The notes under the pieces were generated by a model. The model worked only from the letters and a program-made list of their open reading frames with translations. It was not told the DNA's origin and made no database searches. Below, one piece after another: positions 11,490-20,000 of a stretch of 35,068 bases of DNA; the stretch's first letter is position 1, and the number at the start of each line of letters is the position of its first letter. The stretch comes from Saccoglossus kowalevskii (taxonomy: Eukaryota; Hemichordata; Enteropneusta; Harrimaniidae): positions 253,446-288,513 of the forward strand of contig NW_003134344.1 in assembly GCF_000003605.2 (NCBI RefSeq). Reading direction: 5' to 3'. The position numbers were made by a program, and so were the translations under genes.

Positions 11490-13619
11490 TGTTCATTTTC
11501 TATTGGGCATACATTTTGTGTTAATTTACTGGCACGTAAAAAAATTGTTAAAACCAACACATGTTTCTAGTGTAAACTCATGTATTATTACTGTGCCACA
11601 TGCCTAACATTCCGTAACTTATGAGATGCAGCATACAAGATAATTGCCATACTCCATGGTTTCCAACAACATGTGTACTTATTATGACTGTGCACTTATC
11701 TTCCCAATGTTTATTACAAATGAGAAATGCTAATCAAGTCATGCTTATTGATTTGCTCATGCAACCAAGAACTTACAACTAACCTCCCTGAAAGAAAGAC
11801 TACGTCTCACAGACTAACTGGTATGGAACTAAGTGATCATATGCTCTGGATCATCGCGACTACTTAAATCTAGATAGGGGGTTGGCCAGCATCGCGAATG
11901 TGATACACAGCTGAGTGACATTAACAATGAACAACAGTGAGAGTGAGTGAAAATTGTACTGTTGTATTTATGATTGGAACTGATATTGTATAACTTAATG
12001 AATTCTTGTATATATTTTTACATATTTATAGGATTAATATAGAGGCTGTAACTTTTGGAGAAAGTGGGATTTGAAAATTGTTATAGTATTGGTATTCCAT
12101 TGATTAAAATGATTTATTTGTAACTAAAATACGTACTAAGACGTTTGTAGTTTCTCTGCACACCCAACCACGACTCACTATTTGGTATTCAGAGTGGCTG
12201 ATTTCTAGCCCTTTGATAGCTAAATTTGACTGGCATAGTTCAAAAGGCATCACTACAATCAATAGTACCGGTATGTGTTTTCAGTTAGAATTACAACTCA
12301 ACTCCATATAAATAATAATCAGAACAAGTAACGTGTTCATTTGCAGCAAATAGTTACCAAACAATGAGAAATATATAGGATTGGATATCTCTCTCAGCTG
12401 GCTTCACATGCATAGTTCAAGACTGCCTAACCAGTGCTTACACCAGGTTTTACGGGTTGTGGTTACAGCTTCATGTTCCGAGTAATCGCAAGAAATTGAC
12501 ATTACAATACAAAATAAAAGACTGGCACTCCTATGCAATTAATAGCAAGTGAAATTGGGATTGAAACATATATTTTGAAGTCACTGATGTAGGCACTGAA
12601 TAACTTCAAGTTTGCATAACGACGAGGTAGTTTATTTAATCAGTGCTGAACTAGAGGCTGAAATTATAATTACGTGTTCACTCTCAGGATGGTTGAACAA
12701 ATTGCTCGGCCATTCAGCTGAGCATCAAGTGTAGTCTTCTTTTATTTGATGGTAAACATATATTCCAAACAAGAATTAGAAGTACTACCCATTACTCACA
12801 CAGTGAATATTATAATGTTGTCTTGTTAATTAATCAAAATGGCATTCTGGGACATACTTCAACTCAGGTTAACAATTATCTCTTATTCACTAGGTTAATG
12901 ACCTCCTAATCTAATCTAGTTAACTGAAAAAATACACATATCCTACTGACCATATTTCTCCCATAATGTATTGTCTGCTTTATCATAACAATTGATTCGA
13001 AGGAAAACATTATAATAAATGTGCATTGTGGTACGGAATTTCCATATGCAGATGTGCTGTGCAGTAATACCTGCTGATCAACAGGAACCACTGAAGCTCA
13101 CTGCCTGAACTACTCCCGTTGTACCGGTGCTACCAGTAGCAGCAGATGGCAGTACAGTACAGAGCACGAGTTTAAATTGTAGTGCAGCAGCTTTGACAGT
13201 GTGCCAGATACGAAAGAATGCAACCAGGTACATTGCTGTTCACCGGAGAGGGGAGTGTTCCATGCAGCATTGATCAAGTCTCTTAATTTTATTTTTGTAT
13301 TGTATATCCCGACCATTGCTGGTTTCAGTGACCAGCATCCTTGTTATTTGTTTATTAAAGTCTAGGAAACCGTACATATTGTGTTGTGTTGATTTGTTAT
13401 AATCGCTACTGGTATATTTCTTTCTCTGCACAGCCTCAGTTTTGGTGATACACATTCACCAAACGATCCCCACCCCGTGACAGCGGACAAGCTGAGAGAG
13501 AGGAGACTTATAAGATAAGCACGCTACCAACGACAAAGACTATTAGACCGGCATTAAAGACAAGCTCCGGATCCCGCTCCTGAATACGGCAAAGCCCCAC
13601 GCATGTAACGTCACAATAT
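11490..13619. other. Non-coding stretch before the tandem array
   Basis: There is no supported gene. Around 13090-13260 the sequence is enriched in CAG, GCAG and GTAC-type strings, without a long frame. The sequence joins the first tandem unit at about 13620 without a recognisable boundary repeat. Confidence 0.5.
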
Positions 13620-13910
13620 TTTTGTTCGACGCTTCATGATTTTTGTGTTATCTGGCACTGCGGAATACGGTAGAATAGTAAATAATGATGACGTCATGTG
13701 CTGAATATGAAACATTATTATACCGTGGTTAAGATTCTCCTTGTGAGATGAACAAATTTAACAAAGCACAGAATCATAACATGGCACGCGGCCGAACTTG
13801 TACAAAATGACGCATACTAATAACTTGCATTCAGAGTTTTATTAACAATAACGTAACATTCATCACGTACGACTAAGATATGGCTGGCAAATGTATAAAA
13901 CATAGACGGT
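13620..13910 (+). repeat. Module a, unit 1 (contains a CRE palindrome)
   Basis: Matches 22049-22357 and 29797-30090. The shared core is GTGTTATCTGGCACTGC followed by TAGTAAATAA. A full cAMP-response-element palindrome TGACGTCA sits at 13689-13696, is kept at 22115-22122 in unit 2 and is lost in unit 3. The module ends in ACGGT (13906-13910), the left target duplication of the LTR insertion. Confidence 0.75.
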
Positions 13911-14600
13911 TGTCAGCATCCTTTTTTTATGTTTTTTGTCATATTACCTTAAACCCTGCAAATGGAAGTGCGCATGGAATTACGGAAAGAAATAGTGTGC
14001 ATTGCAGTGTGATAACTGTCATAAAGGTGATTGAGAGGACATACTTTACAACTTTGGAAGGCGAATTGGTATATACCAGGTGTGCTGTTATTTGAATAAG
14101 AATGGATGTTTATGATCTACTGAGTTGCCTAAGTGACACAGCTGCTAGCAAGATCACATTCTGATTGGCTCACGTGGAAACCCGGTGGTTGTCACTGAAT
14201 CATGCCTATGAATTAGACAGACTAAAAACAAGTTTGGGTTCATCAAATCTACTGTGTATCCTATGTGTAGCTACTGTGATATTGTGAATGAAGTGATACA
14301 TGATTCAACCATCATTCTGTGAACTGGAACTGTGAGTTATCACTAATGCACACTTCCTATAAGCAATCCCCTATTTTAGTGACTTAATTCATTGTATTTT
14401 TCTGTTTTGTTCCATTTCTTGTAATTATTTTGAGAGGTATTAAAGCCAAGAACTTTAACTGGAAATTTTGGTGTATGTGTCTTTCATTTCCAGTATTATT
14501 GTCTTGTCTACCCTATTCTAGCAGTAAAAGAACCCCCTGCCCAGTTTCAGTTATGTGGGTGACCCTCTCAATTGCGATAAGCAGGCCTTTCACTGTGACA
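13911..14600 (+). repeat. 5' LTR (about 690 bp)
   Basis: Runs from TGTCA to ...CACTGTGACA, immediately upstream of the primer-binding site. The U3-like part holds an inverted CCAAT box (ATTGG, 14164-14168) next to a CACGTG E-box (14171-14176). TATATA near 14070 and ATTAAA near 14438 are possible promoter and polyadenylation signals. The exact 3' end is inferred from the repeated CACTGTGACA and the adjoining primer-binding site. Confidence 0.65.
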
Positions 14601-14603
14601 TTT

Positions 14604-14621
14604 TGGTGTCAGAAATGAGAT
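14604..14621 (+). other. Primer-binding site, tRNA-Leu type
   Basis: TGGTGTCAGAAATGAGAT matches the reverse complement of a eukaryotic tRNA-Leu 3' end (TGGTGTCAGAAGTGGGAT) at 16 of 18 positions; both differences are G to A. It lies three bases after the LTR end, where a retrotransposon minus-strand primer would anneal. The tRNA sequence is recalled from general knowledge, not searched. Confidence 0.65.
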
Positions 14622-14742
14622 TGTGATTCTGATTCGGATTGTGAGTCTGATTTGGATTCTATTGTCAATAATCCATTGACAAAATAAACTGTTTTGTAAT
14701 TGCTTTATTTAATACTACTGGAACTTGATTTACACTGTGACA
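14622..14742 (+). mobile_element. Residual internal sequence and 3' tip of the LTR element
   Basis: About 120 bp remain between the primer-binding site and the right end. The first 45 bp are an imperfect 12-mer tandem (GATTNTGATTCN type), which in one frame reads as alternating Asp and Ser/Cys. The last ten bases repeat the LTR end. This suggests a large internal deletion running into the 3' LTR. Confidence 0.5.
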
Positions 14743-14965
14743 ACGGTAATATGCAACATTAACATACGAATCACGCGTTATATCAACAACTTTCATCACT
14801 ATATCATTTTAACTTATTCAGAAAGAGCAATCGGATGGGAAATACATAAAACATTGTTGGTAATAAATCATTCCTGCTGATGTGACATATAACAGTGTTC
14901 GCGTTGTTGGCATTGACGTTTTAATAAAATCAAATTTATCCATAATGCGTTTTAGATGATGCCCT
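14743..14965 (+). repeat. Module b, unit 1
   Basis: Matches 22353-22608 and 30086-30275. Shared strings include CATACGAATCACG and, with unit 2, TTTTAACTTATTCAGAAAGA and CCTGCTGATGTGACATAT. Similarity to unit 2 stops near 14965, where the unit-1-specific tract begins. Confidence 0.75.
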
Positions 14966-15495
14966 GATTCATATAAACATACTTTGAAGAATTACAATGT
15001 TTTTGTTTAAATACAACATAACAATTCAATTTCAATCAAGTACACGTTAGTCTGTTCGGTCATTTGCGTTAAACACAGAACCAGTTTCATATGCCATGAT
15101 TTGAAACGTCGCGCGCTTTGTAATATACACATCGTCGGCCAACTATAATGATGGCTCAAAAGTAATGGCAGTAGCCCGCCGGAAATTGAACATAAAACCA
15201 GATTGTTGCTAAACGATCGTAAAAGAAATCCACCCACTAGAGTTTATTTGTCTGTTTCCGTTGCGTCGGTCTATTGACGGTAATAATCTCGTATACAGTA
15301 AATTGAGAACGAGCTTTTCCATGCACATTCCGTATAAACACTAATCCTCTAGACTACTAATGTAACAAGTGTGAAAATACCGCTGATCAAGGACTTCGAA
15401 TTTCATATTTCTGTCGCAAGTCGGTAGAAAAACGTAAATTTACTATTGCTCTCAAATTTCCAATTCCGGCGACAATGAAAATGTTTTCTGTATAT

Positions 15496-15577
15496 TGTAA
15501 GTAGGTTATTACACTAAATTCCCCGTGATAAAATAAATAGGCTAACACGGGCTTTATATTGTAACCTGCTTATAACA
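15496..15577. repeat. Imperfect 82-bp hairpin
   Basis: TGTAAGTAGGTTATTACA on the left and TGTAACCTGCTTATAACA on the right are imperfect inverted copies. Further inside, CCCCGTG pairs with CACGGG. It may be a small foldback element. No flanking duplication was noted. Confidence 0.45.
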
Positions 15578-16348
15578 CTCGCATAGTAGCAAATGCTTAC
15601 GGTAGCGCAATCCGGTCATGCTGTGTTTCACAATTGTCGATTATTACTTGGTAGTGATTATTAATAACGTACAAAAAGTAAATTCGTTGAATTGTTATGA
15701 ATTGTTATGATGCAGGTCGCATGTAATTGCTCCATGCGATACAATATCCGTCATTTGTGTTGGTCAAATCGTGTTCAGTTTACCATAGCTTATTTAAATA
15801 TGTTAATGTTAATGAACGCAACACGGAAGAGATTTCCCGATGTTTTAGTACGATCTTTTACCTTTGATTTTGATGAGAACTAATTTATCATTTTTTATGG
15901 TGATTACAGCTAATTGTCAAAACGAAGCTGAACCATTCACGCGAACCACAATCAACATCCTACTCGTGAATAGGTAGCAATGACTACGGTCAAACTATCC
16001 TGATTAAGATCAGGAGTGAGTGATTTGACTTGGGTTTTGTGTTTTAAATTCCAACAAGACATATGTGCGTGGTTTATTTTCGCGCTTTTGGACTCACCGC
16101 GAAATTAAAACTACGCAAATATTTATACCTCTACAGTTATTGCGATGGATATCCAAGAGGCCGTGACCTAAAGTTATTGACATTGTTTACTGTCTTACAA
16201 CGTCTTGCCCAGGTTTAGGACATGTCCGATGGTTAGGCCATAAACAAACTACGTAACAATAATGCTGTTTGTAAACCAATAATTTTTGTAAATTGAATAA
16301 ACATCTAGGGGATTTACATTGTGATTGACAGGCATTTTGCATACATTA

Positions 16349-16359
16349 GCCGCCATTTT
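16349..16359 (-). promoter_or_regulatory. YY1-like site
   Basis: GCCGCCATTTT is the reverse complement of AAAATGGCGGC, an exact match to the YY1 core consensus. No promoter or transcript start is otherwise evident nearby. Confidence 0.25.
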
Positions 16360-16606
16360 AAACTCGTGATTTTTACTTGCCCTAGCACGTTTCGACAGTA
16401 AACGACAACATTTATATAACAAAACCTCAACCAGTTGAGTATAATCGCTAGTGTACATATTCAAGCCCCTGTAGAAATGTATTTTGAATCACAGCTTGAT
16501 CTCTATAGAATAGCACAAATTTCCCGAAGCTCCCGCCATGATGTGAGCGGCTTGGTTCGGATTAGCATACTAATTGCGGCGGCCAGTTTGCCCCATTCAT
16601 AGTATC

Positions 16607-17280
16607 GGCTCACCTTTAACAACACCCTACTTAAAGCACAAAATATGATAGGTATACTACGTTTTATATGTGGTTTCGAATATAGCTGATGTTGAGGACG
16701 AAAACAGCTTTTGATACATACTATTTGGTCATTTAATTCAGAGACACGATGACTATTTTAGTGAATTGAAAAAAAATGTGCTGTTTGCGAGCTTTCGAAC
16801 GTCACCGTAATGCAGGTTAAAAATGGGGTGAACGGGTTAAGATGAACACAAACATAAGCTGCATACATAATAATTGCACTATGTGAAGAAACTATATGTA
16901 CAACTTTTATTCAGTGTTTATGTAAGATTGCTATCAGCTGGCATTCGAAAATAATGATTGCACTATCTGATCATTTCGGTACAACTATAGCACACTGACT
17001 GATGAGAATGTCACTCTTGATATGATGGCAGATGTACAGTGCAATTACCTGTATCCATAGGCAATGTTAGGCTATTCAATATCATCATCATACATCAGTT
17101 ACTAAAGACGTGTTGTAAAATATGCTCTTTCAAAAAAAAAGTATTCTTTTTTTTTCAAATTGATGAGTAGTTTGATTATTTATATTTAAGAGTAGTAACA
17201 ATCTTCTATCAATCAATGCTGAATAATTATTAGATAACCAAGGAAAACGCACGTGATCGCATGTGTCATAAAATAGTATA
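16607..17280 (+). repeat. Module c, unit 1
   Basis: Matches 22822-23570 and 30481-31190. Diagnostic shared strings are ATAGGTATACTA(C/A)GTTTTA and GATGTACAGTGCAAT. The end, ATGTGTCATAAAATAGTAT, is shared with unit 2, after which unit 1 passes straight into module e, skipping module d. No reading frame is conserved across the three copies. Confidence 0.8.
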
Positions 17281-17800
17281 GTTCAATAGTGTCTTTATTT
17301 CAAAGCCTCTACATCCAACATCTTTCAACACTGTGTTACATGATATCGTTCTACTTGTTTCCTGTTATTTGGATTGGCAGTCCATTGGTTTACCCGACTT
17401 GACCTTTACACTTGTTAGGGTTGAGATACGAGTGAAACTCTATTCCCAAATCCTCTTCACATAATTATTTGGAACAGAACTCTTAACGACTTTAGGCGGT
17501 TTTGTGTTACCATTGCTACTGGCTTACAAAACTTAGTATTAAACATGACTTGTGATGAGATATACACTTTCATCAATTGCATCAAACGTTGGTGAAATGA
17601 CAATATTTGTTTTCGTCTGCAAATTGTAGATAAACATATACCGAAACACTTCATTTCTACACATCGTCGGCAATTTTCTAGCAGTACCTCGTAAAATTCA
17701 TTAAAACGCGGTTTGGAATATTGGTGTTCACATGTTTCTGTCGCTTTTTTGCATAGTTGTTTCAAAGGTAAGATGTAATGACATGCATACAAGCATGAAA
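17281..17800 (+). repeat. Module e, unit 1 (holds a 111-codon minus-strand frame)
   Basis: Matches 25036-25560, 32887-33888, 33889-34829 and the partial copy from 34830. A minus-strand frame at 17457-17792 (111 codons, with HYILPLKQLC near its start) is the longest clean frame in the window. The same frame is recognisable in the later copies but broken there: in unit 2 by a 5-bp shift and a stop in place of a Lys codon, in unit 3 by a 4-bp deletion. Differences between copies show no third-position bias in the plus frame I compared, so coding constraint is not supported. A donor-like CAAAG|GTAAGA near the module end lies on the plus strand. Confidence 0.7.
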
Positions 17801-17829
17801 TATACTGAAAGATCGACTAGCGACATTTT

Positions 17830-18013
17830 ACTCCAGCAAAACTTAAATACATAACAAATCGTACATTTCTTAAACCGTTAAACTAAATATATGACCTAAA
17901 TACATCACTGAATTGATTTGATTACTTATGGTACATTCACGAGCAACTGTGTTATGACAGATTTGTTTTACTGTGTTTGTGAAATACTGACTAAACATGC
18001 AAATACAATATTT
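17830..18013 (+). repeat. Module f, unit 1, left part up to the assembly gap
   Basis: Matches 25565-25640 and then 26490-26569; unit 2 has about 850 extra bases in between. The last 61 bases are the best-conserved sequence between the units (see 17953-18013). Confidence 0.7.
17953..18013 (+). other. 61-bp near-identical block with octamer, unit 1
   Basis: Differs from 26509-26569 at a single base, in surroundings that are clearly more diverged. It contains a perfect POU octamer ATGCAAAT (17997-18004). It also contains an open frame starting MTDLFYCVCE; the single difference changes Ile to Val. The block runs straight into the N gap, so its right limit in this unit is unknown. Confidence 0.6.
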
Positions 18014-18323
18014 NNNNNNNNNNNNNNNNNNNNNNNNNNNNNNNNNNNNNNNNNNNNNNNNNNNNNNNNNNNNNNNNNNNNNNNNNNNNNNNNNNNNNNN
18101 NNNNNNNNNNNNNNNNNNNNNNNNNNNNNNNNNNNNNNNNNNNNNNNNNNNNNNNNNNNNNNNNNNNNNNNNNNNNNNNNNNNNNNNNNNNNNNNNNNNN
18201 NNNNNNNNNNNNNNNNNNNNNNNNNNNNNNNNNNNNNNNNNNNNNNNNNNNNNNNNNNNNNNNNNNNNNNNNNNNNNNNNNNNNNNNNNNNNNNNNNNNN
18301 NNNNNNNNNNNNNNNNNNNNNNN
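18014..18323. other. Assembly gap (310 Ns)
   Basis: The gap lies within module f/g. The matching interval in unit 2 (26570-26887) is 318 bp, nearly the gap length, so the missing sequence is probably the homologue of that interval. Frames drawn across the gap are meaningless. Confidence 0.95.
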
Positions 18324-18993
18324 AAATGCTCAAAAATAAAACGCATACTGGTGAATGCATGAAGCTATCGATATACAGCGAGAACAATCATAATAATCAT
18401 ATAACAGTTCTGATATGTTTGATCACTAGACATGTTGTGTTTTTGTTTATATTTACCTAGTCTTCTCCGCACGTGAATTACACTCAATCACATACGACTA
18501 CCGGGACCGATCAGTTTAAACCAAATATGACTTCTCTTATTGAAATATAACGTGTAAATTAATTAGGAATCAGTTCCTCTATGATCTAGTTGGGTGAGTA
18601 CAATTGGCGTTATAAGAGGTTAATCTAAAACTTGCTTCCTACTGGGCTTGTGTTTTCAGAGTACAACACAAGTCACCATTGACATTTGATGAGGAATGTG
18701 TTTCCCGAATACGCTCGACCGTAAAAAAGACAATGTTATAAAATGATATTAAAAAACAATCTTGATGACATTACTCAATGCACGATAGTGAAGAAGAGAG
18801 CTACACATGCCATCGAACACTTTCCAGGCCAAACAAAGTGGTCGAAATTATAAAATTTGTTATAGGATTGGATCAATAAATATGACAGTAGGAGGCAATA
18901 TTTGGTAATCATAGTGTAGAGTATCAGACCATGTATTCAGTATTGAGTCACAAGATAAGAGCTTAACAAAAATCAGGGACAAAATGTCAAATA

Positions 18994-19002
18994 TCAAGGT
19001 CA
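18994..19002 (+). promoter_or_regulatory. Extended nuclear-receptor half-site, unit 1
   Basis: TCAAGGTCA is the consensus for SF-1/FTZ-F1 and ERR-type receptors. It is kept at 27566-27574. A second site 132 bp downstream is TAAAGGTCA here (19126-19134) and a full TCAAGGTCA in unit 2 (27696-27704). Confidence 0.35.
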
Positions 19003-19713
19003 CATCAAGTATTTATGTGTATTCTTATTTTTTAGTATCACCATTTGGTAAAAATAGCCAACGCCATTGAAATTGGCACACTTTTTTATGATTCACCAGA
19101 CCAGGCTACAGTTCGAGGCCAAAGTTAAAGGTCACAGCATGAGTTTTTGTATTTTGTCAACTAGCCAGGGCCATAAAACTTAACAGCAGTCATTAACGAG
19201 TGACCCAAAACACGTTGCAGCAATATCTCAACAAAAAATAAAAAACGTTATTCGTAGCTGTATGTTCATCTACAAAGAGAAATAGATATTAGCTTCAAAC
19301 TTGGTACACATATTCCTTATAGGAACAAATGATCAAAAATCATAGTATTTACAAGTCATAGGTAACATTATTAGGCCTGAACTGTGGCTCGGAGTGTTAG
19401 GCATCTCCATCTAGTTGTAAGTGCTATCTAGCGACATGCGGTGACCTCCTTTGTATTATGTGATGGCAACACCATTTTATACATGCGCGGAAGTTTGCAC
19501 AGCTTGACATTTTAAAAGTATGTTCCACTGTATTTAAACAATAAAACAATTGATTCATGTAGGATGTATGAATGGTGTATATCGGTATAAGTAATTGAAC
19601 ACGTTTTGCCGCCATAACCCATATTTTATTTTAAATGACCTATGTCATCTGTTTTATTTCACATAAATCGATCAAATAGTATGCCGACACAAAGCAGAAC
19701 GCATACCACTTGC

Positions 19714-19924
19714 ATTTAAAGACACATCTGCTGATTAACATGGCGCAGACATATACAAATTTCAATCTATATATTGTTATTATAGTCAGGTAATATCTAC
19801 CGTTGCATAACGGTCACTGCTCAAACTAAATTACCATGAAATCGATTAGGAACCTTGAAAGGCAGACTGCATCCTCTTATCGCCCGCAAAAGAAGCATAC
19901 ATAATTTCACTGCATTACAATAAA
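19714..19924 (+). other. Candidate mini-gene in the conserved block, unit 1
   Basis: Within 211 bp lie ATTTAAAG (19714-19721), an ATG at 19740 opening MAQTYTNFNL with a hydrophobic run and ending at CAG|GTAATA (exon 19740-19789), a second ATG in good context (ACCATGA, 19836) opening a 22-codon ORF, its stop at 19902-19904, and AATAAA at 19919-19924. If the 50-nt exon were spliced to an acceptor-like GATTAG within the second ORF, the frames would join in phase, but the intron would be only about 60 nt. Unit 2 keeps the whole arrangement at 28388-28598. Expression is unproven and no homology is recognised. Confidence 0.25.
19836..19904 (+). CDS. Conserved 22-codon micro-ORF, unit 1
   Basis: Opens MKSIRNLERQ and ends KKHT. 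The homologous ORF in unit 2 (28510-28578) has the same start, length and stop, with four substitutions in 69 nt: two synonymous (Leu, Arg) and two replacing Arg by Cys and Lys by Met. AATAAA follows the stop by 14 nt. The basic, Ser/Thr-containing peptide has no signal sequence and no known motif. So short an ORF can survive by chance, so the call is tentative. Confidence 0.2.
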   Translation: MKSIRNLERQTASSYRPQKKHT

Positions 19925-20000
19925 GAAATAATTAATAATATTAATGTCGAACCCACACATTCTATACCTTAAGACGCGTTTTTGGATGTTGTAGCGCATG

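Larger units (their letters stand above)
13911..14742 (+). mobile_element. Degenerate LTR retrotransposon remnant inserted in unit 1
   Basis: The 832-bp insertion begins TGTCA, ends TGACA and is flanked by the 5-bp duplication ACGGT (13906-13910 and 14743-14747). Units 2 and 3 have a single ACGGT at the matching place (22353-22357 and 30086-30090), so this is a true insertion. The string CACTGTGACA occurs twice: at 14591-14600, directly before a primer-binding site, and at the very end (14733-14742). This suggests a 5' LTR followed by a deleted interior and only the tip of the 3' LTR. No gag or pol sequence remains. Confidence 0.75.
14966..16606. other. Unit-1-specific 1.6-kb tract between modules b and c
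   Basis: Units 2 and 3 have about 210 related bases here instead (22609-22821 and 30276-30480), so unit 1 carries a replacement. The tract holds an imperfect hairpin (15496-15577), a CGCGAAATTAAA-type stretch near 16070-16140 resembling dispersed marine-invertebrate repeats, a YY1-like site (16349-16359), and a GC-richer patch near 16530-16600. No terminal repeats or target duplication were found, and no gene is supported. Confidence 0.55.
18324..20000 (+). repeat. Module g, unit 1
   Basis: Matches 26888-28672. Conservation is uneven: 19600-19980 is about 93 percent identical to 28280-28660 by eye, clearly better than the left half. The module includes GTATTTATGTGTATTCTTA, AAGGTCA half-sites, and the invertebrate-repeat-like phrase TCAAACTTGGTACACA. 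The 103-codon frame seen in unit 2 (27363-27674) is interrupted here. Confidence 0.8.

Noticed and set aside
13425-13460. Possible second LTR end followed by TTTTGGTGATACAC
   Set aside because: TGG is the only resemblance to a primer-binding site. No TG start, matching second LTR or target duplication was found.
17870-18460. Long frames crossing the N gap on both strands
   Set aside because: They are mostly undetermined residues; the open length is an artefact of Ns.
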